Source: Bin5 sp965261695
GTDB lineage: Bacteria; Chloroflexota; Anaerolineae; Caldilineales; Caldilineaceae
NCBI GenBank assembly: GCA_965261695.1
Contig: OZ253474.1
Span: 3,348,001 to 3,412,000, forward strand
Length of the DNA stretch: 64,000 bases
Direction of reading: 5' to 3'
Shown here: positions 46,776-54,045 of the stretch, piece by piece
How positions within the stretch are numbered: the stretch's first letter is position 1
Layout: every line of letters begins with the position of its first letter
Notes under the pieces: generated by a model
What the model was told of the DNA's origin: nothing
The model's database searches: none
Seen by the model: the letters and a program-made list of their open reading frames with translations, nothing else
Translations under genes and position numbers: made by a program

Positions 46776-46957
46776 TGCTGGATAGAGCTTGAAAAGACCT
46801 CTGGCGGGATATCTGACGAATGTAAGTCCCGTTTGAAACCAAGACCCTCAGCACCGACTTCCCGATGGCAACGCAGGCGTCTCGCCTGATCTTACGAAAT
46901 ATGCAAACTCCTGGTTCCATCGGAGATCTGCATTCGCATAAGGCCCTTGGCACTTAA

Positions 46958-47770
46958 ATGCTCCAACGATTTCCCGACGAAACAAGCGCAAACGGAACCG
47001 AACGCCCCAGCGGCGTTCGCCCGGTCATCGAAGCCATCGATCTGACCAAAGTATATAAGATGGGCGATATGGAGGTGCGCGCCCTGCGCGGTGTGGACCT
47101 GAATATCCACGTCGGTGAGATCGTGGCGATCATGGGGCCCAGCGGCAGCGGCAAGTCAACGTTGATGAACATCATCGGCTGCCTCGACGTGCCGACCGCC
47201 GGCGTTTATCGCCTGGACAGCACCGATGTGAGTCTGTTGGATGATAATAGCTTGGCGGAAATCCGTAGCCTGAAGATCGGCTTTGTCTTCCAGAGTTTTA
47301 ATCTGTTGGCCCGTACAACGGCCCTGGACAACGTGGAACTTCCACTTATCTATGCCGGCATAAGTGGACGCGAGCGACGCCAGCGGGCAACGCAGGCATT
47401 GCGTCTGGTGGGCCTGGACGACCGGCAGGATCACAAGCCGAATGAACTCTCGGGAGGGCAGCAACAGCGGGTTGCAATCGCCCGTTCCCTGATCAATCGA
47501 CCGAAGCTGATTCTGGCCGACGAGCCGACCGGCAATCTGGATACGAAGACCAGCGTTGAGATTATGAACCTGCTGCGGCGGCTCAACCGGGAGCAGGGCA
47601 TTACAATCGTGTTCGTCACCCACGACCCTGAAATCGCCGAGTACTGCAACCGGGTCATTCATTTTCGTGACGGTCGGATCGAACGGGATGAGAACCGCGT
47701 ATCCTTGGATGGCCGGTCGCCATCGGTACAGTCGGAAGAGGGAGTAGTCCCAATCTCCAGGCCGGTATGA
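46958..47770 (+). CDS. MacB/LolD-type ABC transporter ATP-binding protein
   Basis: A 270-residue ATPase. Walker A GPSGSGKST (60-68), Q-loop FVFQSFNLL, signature LSGGQQQR (164-171), Walker B LILADEPT (184-191) followed by the TGNLDTKT of the MacB/LolD group, and switch His VTHDPE. The ribosome site is weak, but the first 25 residues belong to the family fold from VIEAIDLTKVYKMG onward. It pairs with the permease at 47859. Confidence 0.92.
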   Translation: MLQRFPDETSANGTERPSGVRPVIEAIDLTKVYKMGDMEVRALRGVDLNIHVGEIVAIMGPSGSGKSTLMNIIGCLDVPTAGVYRLDSTDVSLLDDNSLAEIRSLKIGFVFQSFNLLARTTALDNVELPLIYAGISGRERRQRATQALRLVGLDDRQDHKPNELSGGQQQRVAIARSLINRPKLILADEPTGNLDTKTSVEIMNLLRRLNREQGITIVFVTHDPEIAEYCNRVIHFRDGRIERDENRVSLDGRSPSVQSEEGVVPISRPV

Positions 47771-47858
47771 ATCCAACCGGCTGTGTGCCTGGCCAAGGAC
47801 GGAGGGGTGTCTGTCTCCTGGTTGATTTCCGTATGCAGCGCCCTGGAAGAAACAGATT

Positions 47859-49106
47859 ATGAATCTCTATGAATCGGTGCGCGTGGCAATGCGTGCTTTG
47901 GCTGCCAACAAACTGCGTTCCATGTTGACGATGCTGGGCATTATCATCGGTGTCGGCGCGGTCATCGCCCTGATGAGTATCGGGCGGGGCGTGGAAAAAT
48001 ATGTCATCGATCAGTTTTCCGGCGTCGGCACAAATCTGCTCTTCATCGTGCCGGGCCAACTGAGCGGAGGGCCGCCCCGGGAACGGGGCAGAAATAGCGG
48101 CGTTCTGACGCTCAGCGACAGCAACGCTATCGGCAATTCCCTACGTGTGCCGGACGTATCTGCTGTTTCGCCTGAGGTGAACGGCAGGACCGTGGTTGCC
48201 AGGGGGGCCAAAAATCTGGATGTCTCCGTCAGCGGCGTCACCGCCAGCTACCAGGATGTGCTTTCCGGGGAAGCTGCTATCGGCGCCTTTATCGTCGATT
48301 TAGATGTCCAGCAGCGCAGCCGGGTGGTGGTGATTGGTTCAGATGTCTACGGAGCGCTTTTCGACTCGAATGAGGATCCCCTTGATCAGACGATCCGTGT
48401 AAATAATATACTTTTCCGGGTGATCGGTGTGATGGAGGAACGGGGCGCCGGTGTCGGCGGCGCCAATCTGGATGAGTCGGTATTTATTCCTCTGACGACA
48501 GTGCAGGACCGTCTTTTCCGGCGCAGAACAGTCAGCGGCGACTACCAGGTCAACATCATCTACGCGACTGTGCGCTCTGACGACCGGATGGGGGCGGCGC
48601 AGGAACAGATTTCCGAACTGTTACGCGAGCGGCACAGCATCGCCTTCCTGGGCGAAGACGACTTCGCCATTATCAATCAGTCGGACCTCATTTCAATCTT
48701 TGGAGGCATTATCAGCGCTTTGACCTTGTTCTTGGGCGTAATTGCCGGGATCAGTCTGCTTGTAGGCGGCATCGGCATTATGAATATCATGCTGGTCAGC
48801 GTCACCGAACGGACCCGGGAGATCGGGCTGCGCAAGGCGGTGGGGGCCAAGCGGCGCAATGTCCTGGGTCAGTTCCTCATCGAAGCCGTGACGCTGTCGC
48901 TGATTGGGGGGAGCCTGGGAATTGTGCTGGGCGCGGGTGGAGCCACCGCGGCCACTGCCTTCATCAACGACTTCGAAGCGATTGTTGGTGTTGACGCGAT
49001 CGCCATTGCAGTTCTCTTTTCCATGGCCGTTGGTCTCTTCTTCGGCATCTATCCAGCCTATCGGGCCAGTCGTCTGAACCCTATTGACGCCCTGCGATAT
49101 GAATAA
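47859..49106 (+). CDS. MacB/FtsX-type ABC transporter permease
   Basis: A 415-residue permease. Helix 1 with ALAANKLRSMLTMLGIIIGV (about 14-33), a large extracytoplasmic MacB_PCD domain (about 45-270), and three C-terminal helices containing the FtsX motif TERTREIGLRKAVGAKRRNV (about 313-332) and the end YRASRLNPIDALRYE. Domain order and length match MacB-type exporters without a fused ATPase. It overlaps the SH3 lipoprotein gene by a few bases. The FtsX end of this gene is similar in kind to the fragment in the mosaic relic at 7638-8528. Confidence 0.92.
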   Translation: MNLYESVRVAMRALAANKLRSMLTMLGIIIGVGAVIALMSIGRGVEKYVIDQFSGVGTNLLFIVPGQLSGGPPRERGRNSGVLTLSDSNAIGNSLRVPDVSAVSPEVNGRTVVARGAKNLDVSVSGVTASYQDVLSGEAAIGAFIVDLDVQQRSRVVVIGSDVYGALFDSNEDPLDQTIRVNNILFRVIGVMEERGAGVGGANLDESVFIPLTTVQDRLFRRRTVSGDYQVNIIYATVRSDDRMGAAQEQISELLRERHSIAFLGEDDFAIINQSDLISIFGGIISALTLFLGVIAGISLLVGGIGIMNIMLVSVTERTREIGLRKAVGAKRRNVLGQFLIEAVTLSLIGGSLGIVLGAGGATAATAFINDFEAIVGVDAIAIAVLFSMAVGLFFGIYPAYRASRLNPIDALRYE

Positions 49107-50076
49107 TTGTTCAATGCGCCTCTGCTCGAAAGAGGCGCGCAGAGCGCTGGCGCTGGTTTGCGTTCTGCTGATGGTGGCCGCTTGCGGTCGACGGCCGGGC
49201 GCAGAGCCGACGGCTCTGCCGCCCGGCACGCGCGTGGCCCAGCCCACGCCGGATTTCAGCGCGCCCGGCCAGGGAGATACGGCGGCGACGGAGAGTGTGG
49301 ATCGGGCCGCAGAGACGGTCCGCAACCGGCTTGCTCAACGGCAGGCGCAGGCGACTCTGACGCCGAAGACATCGGATGCGCTGTCGACTCCGACCCAATC
49401 CGTGCTGGTTGCCAACCCGGAGCTATCCGTGTTCAGTCGGCCAACCGCGCTGGGCATCGTCGTCGCGGGCGGCCCGCTCTATGCCGTGCCGGGCGGCGGC
49501 GCAGTCGTAAACATGCAGGTCGGCGCCACGCTCACAATCACTGGGCGCTCCGCTGACGGCGGTTGGTTCGCCGCCTACCTGGCCGACGGGACGGCCGGCT
49601 GGGCGCCGGCGTCGCAGGTCAGGATCTTCGGCGATGCCGCCGGGCTGGAGGTCGTACAGGAGTCGCTCGGGCCGGCTGTCGTTGCCACAATGATCGCGGA
49701 GGCGAGCATTCCGCAGGAGTCGCTGGCCACGGTCGCTGCGCGGCTGACGGCAACGAGAACGGTGGACAGCCCGTCTGCCGCGGCCACACCACAGCCGGAC
49801 ACCGCGCCAGCGATTACGGGGCCTGCAGTCACAGTGGTGGTGGAGGGGGCGAATGTGCGGTCCGGGCCGGGCACCGGCTTTGCCGTTGTCGGCGGGCTTT
49901 ACCAGAATGAGAAGGCGGCTCTGCTGGGACGCAACCAGGGCGGCGACTGGCTCCAGCTCCAACTTCCCGAAAGCGTCGGCTGGATCTTCGCGCCCCTTGT
50001 CCGGACAACCGTGCCCATCGCCGAACTCTCAGTCATCGACCCTCCCCCTGCCCCAGAACCCTCGCCAATCCCCTGA
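49099..50076 (+). CDS. SH3-domain lipoprotein
   Basis: A 325-residue lipoprotein (lipobox MVAAC). Starts at 49099 (overlapping the permease stop) or 49114 are both possible; the 49084 start is a TTG without support. Two SH3-like domains are visible: one around PLYAVPGGGAVVNMQVGATL and GWAPASQVRIFGD, and one around ANVRSGPGTGFAVVGGLYQN and GWIFAPLVRTT, the bacterial SH3_3 pattern that binds wall or glycan ligands. The last residues (AELSVIDPPPAPEPSPIP) are included in a 237-bp tandem duplication that continues past the gene. Confidence 0.82.
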   Translation: MNNCSMRLCSKEARRALALVCVLLMVAACGRRPGAEPTALPPGTRVAQPTPDFSAPGQGDTAATESVDRAAETVRNRLAQRQAQATLTPKTSDALSTPTQSVLVANPELSVFSRPTALGIVVAGGPLYAVPGGGAVVNMQVGATLTITGRSADGGWFAAYLADGTAGWAPASQVRIFGDAAGLEVVQESLGPAVVATMIAEASIPQESLATVAARLTATRTVDSPSAAATPQPDTAPAITGPAVTVVVEGANVRSGPGTGFAVVGGLYQNEKAALLGRNQGGDWLQLQLPESVGWIFAPLVRTTVPIAELSVIDPPPAPEPSPIP

Positions 50077-50471
50077 CCGCAGCCAATCCCCTGACCGCAC
50101 CCAATTCCCCAACCGCACTACCTCCCCAATCTCAGTCCCTCGTACGAGCGGGGTTACTAACCACTAGCCACTAGCCACTAACCACTGCCTCCCGCCCATC
50201 CTCCAAATCCCATCAATCACAGTTCAGACAACCCAGTCCAAACCACCGTCCCCATCGCCGAACTCCCCCTCATCGACCCGCCCCCCACCCCAGAACCCTC
50301 GCCAATCCCCTGACCGCAGCCAATCCCCTGACCGCACCCAATTCCCCAACCGCACTACCTCCCCAATCTCAGTCCCTCGTACGAGCGGGGTTACTAACCA
50401 CTAGCCACTAGCCACTAACCACTGCCTCCCGCCCATCACCCAAATCCCATAAATCACAGTTCAGACACCCC
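50008..50471 (+). repeat. 237-bp tandem duplication covering the end of the SH3 gene
   Basis: Unit 1 (about 50008-50244) and unit 2 (50245 to about 50471) are nearly identical, including CCATCGCCGAACTC, CCAATCCCCTGACCGCA twice, CTCGTACGAGCGGGGTTACT, CCACTAGCCACTAACCACTG and the end AATCACAGTTCAGACA. The second unit keeps a ghost of the gene's C-terminus (VPIAEL...PPTPEPSPIP-stop). Confidence 0.85.
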
Positions 50472-50831
50472 ACCAGTGGCCCTACTAAAAACCAAAAACT
50501 AGAAACTAAAAACTCAAAAAACCTCACGTAGGCAAAGCGTACCGCAAACGGAGGCCAAGCGGATATGTCTACAGCTTGACTCTATTTCGATACTCTGCAA
50601 CATTTAAGTGTGGCCCTTTTACGACCTTCTCATGCCCTTTCCCAATCCAAAACGCTCAATTCTGATTTCCCTTTACGCTGCGCCGTCTGAATCACAACTG
50701 ATCACTTCAAATAGCTTGTAATAATGGAACATTCTCAGCTAGCAAGGCGTCATTGGTATTATCGCAACTCGTGTAAGCGATTCGACCGTGCAAGTTTTCA
50801 TTCAGTTCACATTCAATAGGAAAAAATCTCC
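50472..50831 (+). other. Intergenic DNA upstream of the first AW-family gene
   Basis: Starts with an AAAACT-type run (ACTAAAAACCAAAAACTAGA and following, 50484-50525). No gene seen and no convincing -35/-10 pair, although CTTGTAATAATGG near 50718 is AT-rich. Ribosome site AGGAAAAAA lies just before the ATG at 50832. Confidence 0.4.
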
Positions 50832-51548
50832 ATGAAACTCTCACCTAGTCTGAAGAAAAGCGTTCGCATCGCGACGCCCGTGCTGCTCGCCCTCCTGCTG
50901 ACTATTGCCATCCTACCGGGTGCCGCCTTGGCGCAGCCGCCAGGCACCCCAGATCAAGTGCCTGCTGCGCCAAATGGAGCGCCAAATACGCCAGGGGGCC
51001 CAACGACAGAGACCCCGCCTGTAACGAACCCGCCTGTAACGAACCCGCCCGTAACGAATCCGCCCGCAACGACCCCGCCGGCAACGACCCCGCCGGCAAC
51101 GACCCCGCCGGCAACGACCCCGCCGGCAACGACCCCGCCGGCAACGACCCCGCCGGCAACGACCCCGCCCGTAACGAACCCGCAGCCGCAGCCGCATCCC
51201 AGTGCCCCCTTCACGCCCCCGGCTGATTGCATCGTCGCCCATGCCGCTACACCGGCGCAACTGTGCCCCATTTCCGGCGGCCTCCAGTACTACTTCATCG
51301 GCTCCGGCAGTTCTCAGCCTGGCCCGTGGATCCAGCCCTTCAGCGAACTGGCCACCCTCCATGCTGGTGGCGCCTCGATCTACAGCGGCACCAATCCCTT
51401 CACCGGCAAGTCGGTCCAGATCCACTACCTGCCTGCCGACCAGAAGATTCGGGTCAGCACCTTCTACCCCGATAACCAGTACGACACCAACAAGCCCTAC
51501 AACTTCACCGTCGATGCCAACAACTCGGTGGCCCATGAAGCCTGGTAG
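50832..51548 (+). CDS. Secreted AW-family protein, type A, copy 1 (unknown function)
   Basis: A 238-residue protein I cannot assign to a known family. Signal peptide 1-34 (core TPVLLALLLTIAILPGAALA). Pro/Thr low-complexity linker about 35-130 with eleven pentapeptides of the PPATT/PPVTN kind. C-terminal domain 133-238 starts CIVAHAATPAQLC, then GGLQYYFIG, GPWIQPFSELATLH, TGKSVQIHYLP, DQKIRVSTFYPD, DTNKPYNF and ends HEAW-stop. Three other genes in the window (52860, 61233, 63087) share this domain. Two cysteines (domain positions 1 and 13) could form a disulfide. Export across the membrane is well supported; a role in surface interaction is only a guess. A terminator follows. Confidence 0.82.
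   Translation: MKLSPSLKKSVRIATPVLLALLLTIAILPGAALAQPPGTPDQVPAAPNGAPNTPGGPTTETPPVTNPPVTNPPVTNPPATTPPATTPPATTPPATTPPATTPPATTPPATTPPVTNPQPQPHPSAPFTPPADCIVAHAATPAQLCPISGGLQYYFIGSGSSQPGPWIQPFSELATLHAGGASIYSGTNPFTGKSVQIHYLPADQKIRVSTFYPDNQYDTNKPYNFTVDANNSVAHEAW
51015..51179 (+). repeat. 15-bp coding tandem repeat (11 units) in the linker of the first AW gene
   Basis: Units CCGCCGGCAACGACC (PPATT, seven) flanked by CCGCCTGTAACGAAC-type units (PPVTN, three before and one after). Near-identical units suggest recent slippage expansion, so linker length may vary between strains. Confidence 0.9.
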
Positions 51549-51596
51549 CCACAAAGCCCACATCCGTCTTTTACACGAGACGCGATCCTGATTGAC

Positions 51597-51637
51597 CAAG
51601 TGCGCCAGAGTTCTTGCCTCTGGCGCACTTGCGTTTT
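51597..51637 (+). terminator. Rho-independent terminator after the first AW gene
   Basis: 14-bp perfect stem CAAGTGCGCCAGAG / CTCTGGCGCACTTG with a 7-nt loop, then CGTTTT. Confidence 0.9.
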
Positions 51638-51677
51638 CTCCCCCCTGATTGTGACCCCCAGTCCAACCAACCCCCCC

Positions 51678-52078
51678 CATCCCCGCCCCCAACGCTCGCA
51701 CCACCCAAATCACAGCCCATCACCCAAATCCCATAAATCACAGTTCAGACATCCCCCCCCCCATCCCCGCCCCCAACGCTCGCACCACCCAAATCACAGC
51801 CCATCACCCAAATCCCATAAATCACAGTTCAGACACCGCCCCATCCCCGCCCCCAACGCTCGCACCACCCAAATCACAGCCCATCACCCAAATCCCATAA
51901 ATCACAGTTCAGACATCCCCCCCCATCCCCGCACCCAACGCTCGCACCACCCAAATCACAGCCCATCACCCAAATCCCAAAAATCACAGTTCAGACACCG
52001 CCCCATCCCCGCCCCCAACGCTCGCACCACCCAAATCACAGCCCATCACCCAAATCCCATAAATCACAGTTCAGACAA
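51678..52078 (+). repeat. Five-unit tandem array of the C-rich repeat
   Basis: Units of 80-84 bp begin at about 51678, 51762, 51842, 51924 and 52004. Each runs CATCCCCGCCCCCAACGCTC, GCACCACCCAAATCACAGCC, CATCACCCAAATCCCATAAA, TCACAGTTCAGACA, and units differ mainly in the length of the C-run between them. Essentially no G except in GCTCGC, CAGCC and CAGTTCAGAC. Confidence 0.92.
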
Positions 52079-52390
52079 CTGCTGTCACTAAAAACTGAAA
52101 ACTCAAAACTAAAAACTCCCCCCCAGACAACCGTATACAAATCGTAGGCATATCGTCCATATCGCAGTCCAAGCCACTCCCACCACCATCCGCCCCCTCG
52201 CAACAGCCCAAAAACAGTCCAATCAACCGCCGCCGCCCCCCTGCCCTTCCCTTCCCCCCCCCGCAGTTCCCCACTATCCCCTAACCACTATCCCCTATCC
52301 CCTGCCCTACCCCCTATCCACTGCAGTTATGTCCCCCCTTTTCCCCCTGCGCTACCATGCCACTGGTATTCACCTGCATAGTTCGAAAAA
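52079..52390 (+). other. C-rich low-complexity intergenic DNA
   Basis: An AAAACT-type run (CTAAAAACTGAAAACTCAAA, 52087-52117), then CCACC/CCCCTATCC runs up to about 52325. No gene; the frame 51600-52091 reads through the repeats only. Confidence 0.5.
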
Positions 52391-52395
52391 GAGAC

Positions 52396-52554
52396 TTGGC
52401 AAACGCCCTTGCCTGTGCTACGCTTCCGAGAGTTCCCCCCTGTTGAAATTCAAAAAAGAGAGTTGGCAGGGAATCTTGCCTGTGCTATCATATCCGAGTC
52501 AGTCCTGCGTGATGTGCAAGGCAAGTTGGCTAAGGTTTTGGCCTGTGCTATCAT
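52396..52554 (+). promoter_or_regulatory. Three tandem sigma-70 promoter repeats upstream of the second AW gene
   Basis: Three imperfect 63-67-bp repeats each carry a full promoter with a 17-bp spacer and an extended -10 (TG upstream). P1 TTGGCA 52396-52401 / TACGCT 52119+305 to 52424 (that is, 52419-52424). P2 TTGGCA 52463-52468 / TATCAT 52486-52491. P3 TTGGCT 52526-52531 / TATCAT 52549-52554. All three share CCTGTGCTA around the -10. P2 and P3 look strongest. The next gene starts at 52860, leaving a leader of about 300 nt from P3. Confidence 0.75.
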
Positions 52555-52859
52555 GGCAGAGTTGACTTTGAACGAATTCAAGTTGGGGTGGAGAAGCGCA
52601 GCACTTCGACGCACGCCGGCCAAGCATGTCGCAGCAATACCTGCTTGTAGCACTGAGGCGCAGTCGTAAACGAAACCTCCAGCACCTGCCCAGCTTGATT
52701 TGGGCACACTGTGATTCCTATCTTCGGCCGGCAACTGCGCAGCGGCTTGAAGGGAGTAAAGGGGAAAAGAAACCTTGTGATAATTCGGCAGCTCGGACTC
52801 ATAAACGTATTTATGCCTAGTGAAGTGCCCAAGTTAACTGAAAGGAGAATCACAATCTT
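52555..52859 (+). other. Leader of the second AW gene
   Basis: About 300 nt with no gene. It ends with ribosome site GAAAGGAGAATC before the ATG at 52860. No known riboswitch recognised. Confidence 0.45.
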
Positions 52860-53540
52860 ATGATTGGTTCCACTCGATCCAATTTTTACGGCTACATGCT
52901 GTTGCTCTGCATGTTGACGCTAATGCTCGCGCTTGCTTGGCCGGCCGTAGCTTCGGCGCAGGCCCCCCCCGACACACCAGACTCGATAGGAGATCCGGAT
53001 GCCATGCCGACGTCGCCGGGAGGTCCGGAGGTACACCCGCCAGCCCCGGCGATGACACCGACGCCAGCCCCGGCGATGACACCGCCGCCAACACCGGGGA
53101 TGACACCGCCGCCAACACCGGGGATGACACCGCCGCCAACACCAACGGCAACACCGCCAGGCAATGGCGGCGGCATGATGGCCGGGCCGCCCGCCCACGA
53201 GTTGGCCAATCGCATCGTCAAACATGTCGCAACCCCGGCCCAGTTCGTCATGGCCGGCGCCGGCTTCCAGTACTACTTCATCGGCCCCGACGGCAGCACC
53301 GTTTCCGGTCCAACCTTCCCGTCCTTCGCCGAGCTGGCCGAAATGCATCCCTCCGGGGAATGGGTCTCGCTCCTGGACGCCGTCAACCCGCTCTCCGGCA
53401 AGCAAGTCTATGTCGACTATATTCCTAACGACCAGAAAATCCGGGTCTTCACCTACTACCCGGACAAAGGAATGGATGTAAACAAGCCGTACATCTTCAA
53501 CTTCGGCTCCGATCTCTCGATTAACGTCGAGGCATGGTAA
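52860..53540 (+). CDS. Secreted AW-family protein, type B, copy 1 (unknown function)
   Basis: A 226-residue secreted protein. Signal peptide about 1-35 with YMLLLCMLTLMLALAWPAVA, closely similar to that of the gene at 63087 (YMLAFCLLTLLLAVAWPAAS). Linker about 36-115 with repeated MTPPPTPG units. C-terminal domain 118-226: RIVKHVATPAQF, GFQYYFIG, FAELAEMHPSGE, NPLSGKQVYVDYIP, DQKIRVFTYYPD, NKPYIFNFG and terminal VEAW-stop. It has no cysteines in the domain, unlike type A. GAAAGGAG precedes the ATG. Function unknown; the three upstream promoters suggest high or regulated expression. Confidence 0.82.
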   Translation: MIGSTRSNFYGYMLLLCMLTLMLALAWPAVASAQAPPDTPDSIGDPDAMPTSPGGPEVHPPAPAMTPTPAPAMTPPPTPGMTPPPTPGMTPPPTPTATPPGNGGGMMAGPPAHELANRIVKHVATPAQFVMAGAGFQYYFIGPDGSTVSGPTFPSFAELAEMHPSGEWVSLLDAVNPLSGKQVYVDYIPNDQKIRVFTYYPDKGMDVNKPYIFNFGSDLSINVEAW

Positions 53541-53549
53541 GTTGTGAAA

Positions 53550-53601
53550 GGGGTAAGCCAGCAGCTGCCGGCATCAGAAAAGCTCTTGGCTACCCCCTTT
53601 T
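53550..53601 (+). terminator. Hairpin terminator after the second AW gene
   Basis: GGGGTAAGCCA (from 53550) pairs imperfectly with TTGGCTACCCC (to 53597), followed by TTTT. The sequence around it, including GGTTGTGATTCTCC near 53626, recurs after the gene at 63087. Confidence 0.65.
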
Positions 53602-53854
53602 ATATATTCGGGCTATAGGCTGGTTGTGATTCTCCTGGTACGTTGTAGTTCCGCTCCGGCTGTTCGCCGCCCCGCAACGCAGGCGGCGATGGAGCAAGGC
53701 GAAGAAGGAGGAGTTGGTTCGGAAGGGGATAGGAAGGACCACGTGGCCCCTTCCGTTCCCGGCTCCTCTCTTCACCATCAGATGTCCTTCAGAGGCACGA
53801 CTGTAGCTGGGCCCAGTATGGTTGTAGGAACGTGCAAAGATGGCAAATTTCGAT
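53602..53854 (+). other. Intergenic DNA before the FN3 gene promoter
   Basis: No gene supported. An imperfect hairpin joins GTTCGGAAGGGG (about 53718) with CCCCTTCCGTTC (about 53748). Confidence 0.35.
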
Positions 53855-53883
53855 TTGGCAGCAAATCCGATTCATGATATGTT
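53855..53883 (+). promoter_or_regulatory. Promoter upstream of the giant FN3 gene
   Basis: -35 TTGGCA (53855-53860), 17-bp spacer, -10 TATGTT (53878-53883). The -35 hexamer is the same as in the triple promoter at 52.4 kb. The leader is about 155 nt. Confidence 0.5.
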
Positions 53884-54045
53884 GACGTATCGTGTGTCGC
53901 CGCCCAGCTGGCGGCGCAAAACGCAACTCCATCTTTGGGCGCACCTGAATCGCGTCCGGCTTCTTGCTGAAAGCCCGGACGTAACCGTTATTACCGTCCG
54001 GTACGAGAACAATAGTCCTTACAATCGAATTCAGGAGATCACACT

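Noticed and set aside
51678..52078. CRISPR array
   Set aside because: The five units are near-identical over their entire length, so there are no unique spacers; no cas genes are in the window.
51600..52091. 163-codon ORF rich in Pro, His and Ser
   Set aside because: It is the translation of the terminator and the five-unit C-rich array; periodic, no ribosome site.
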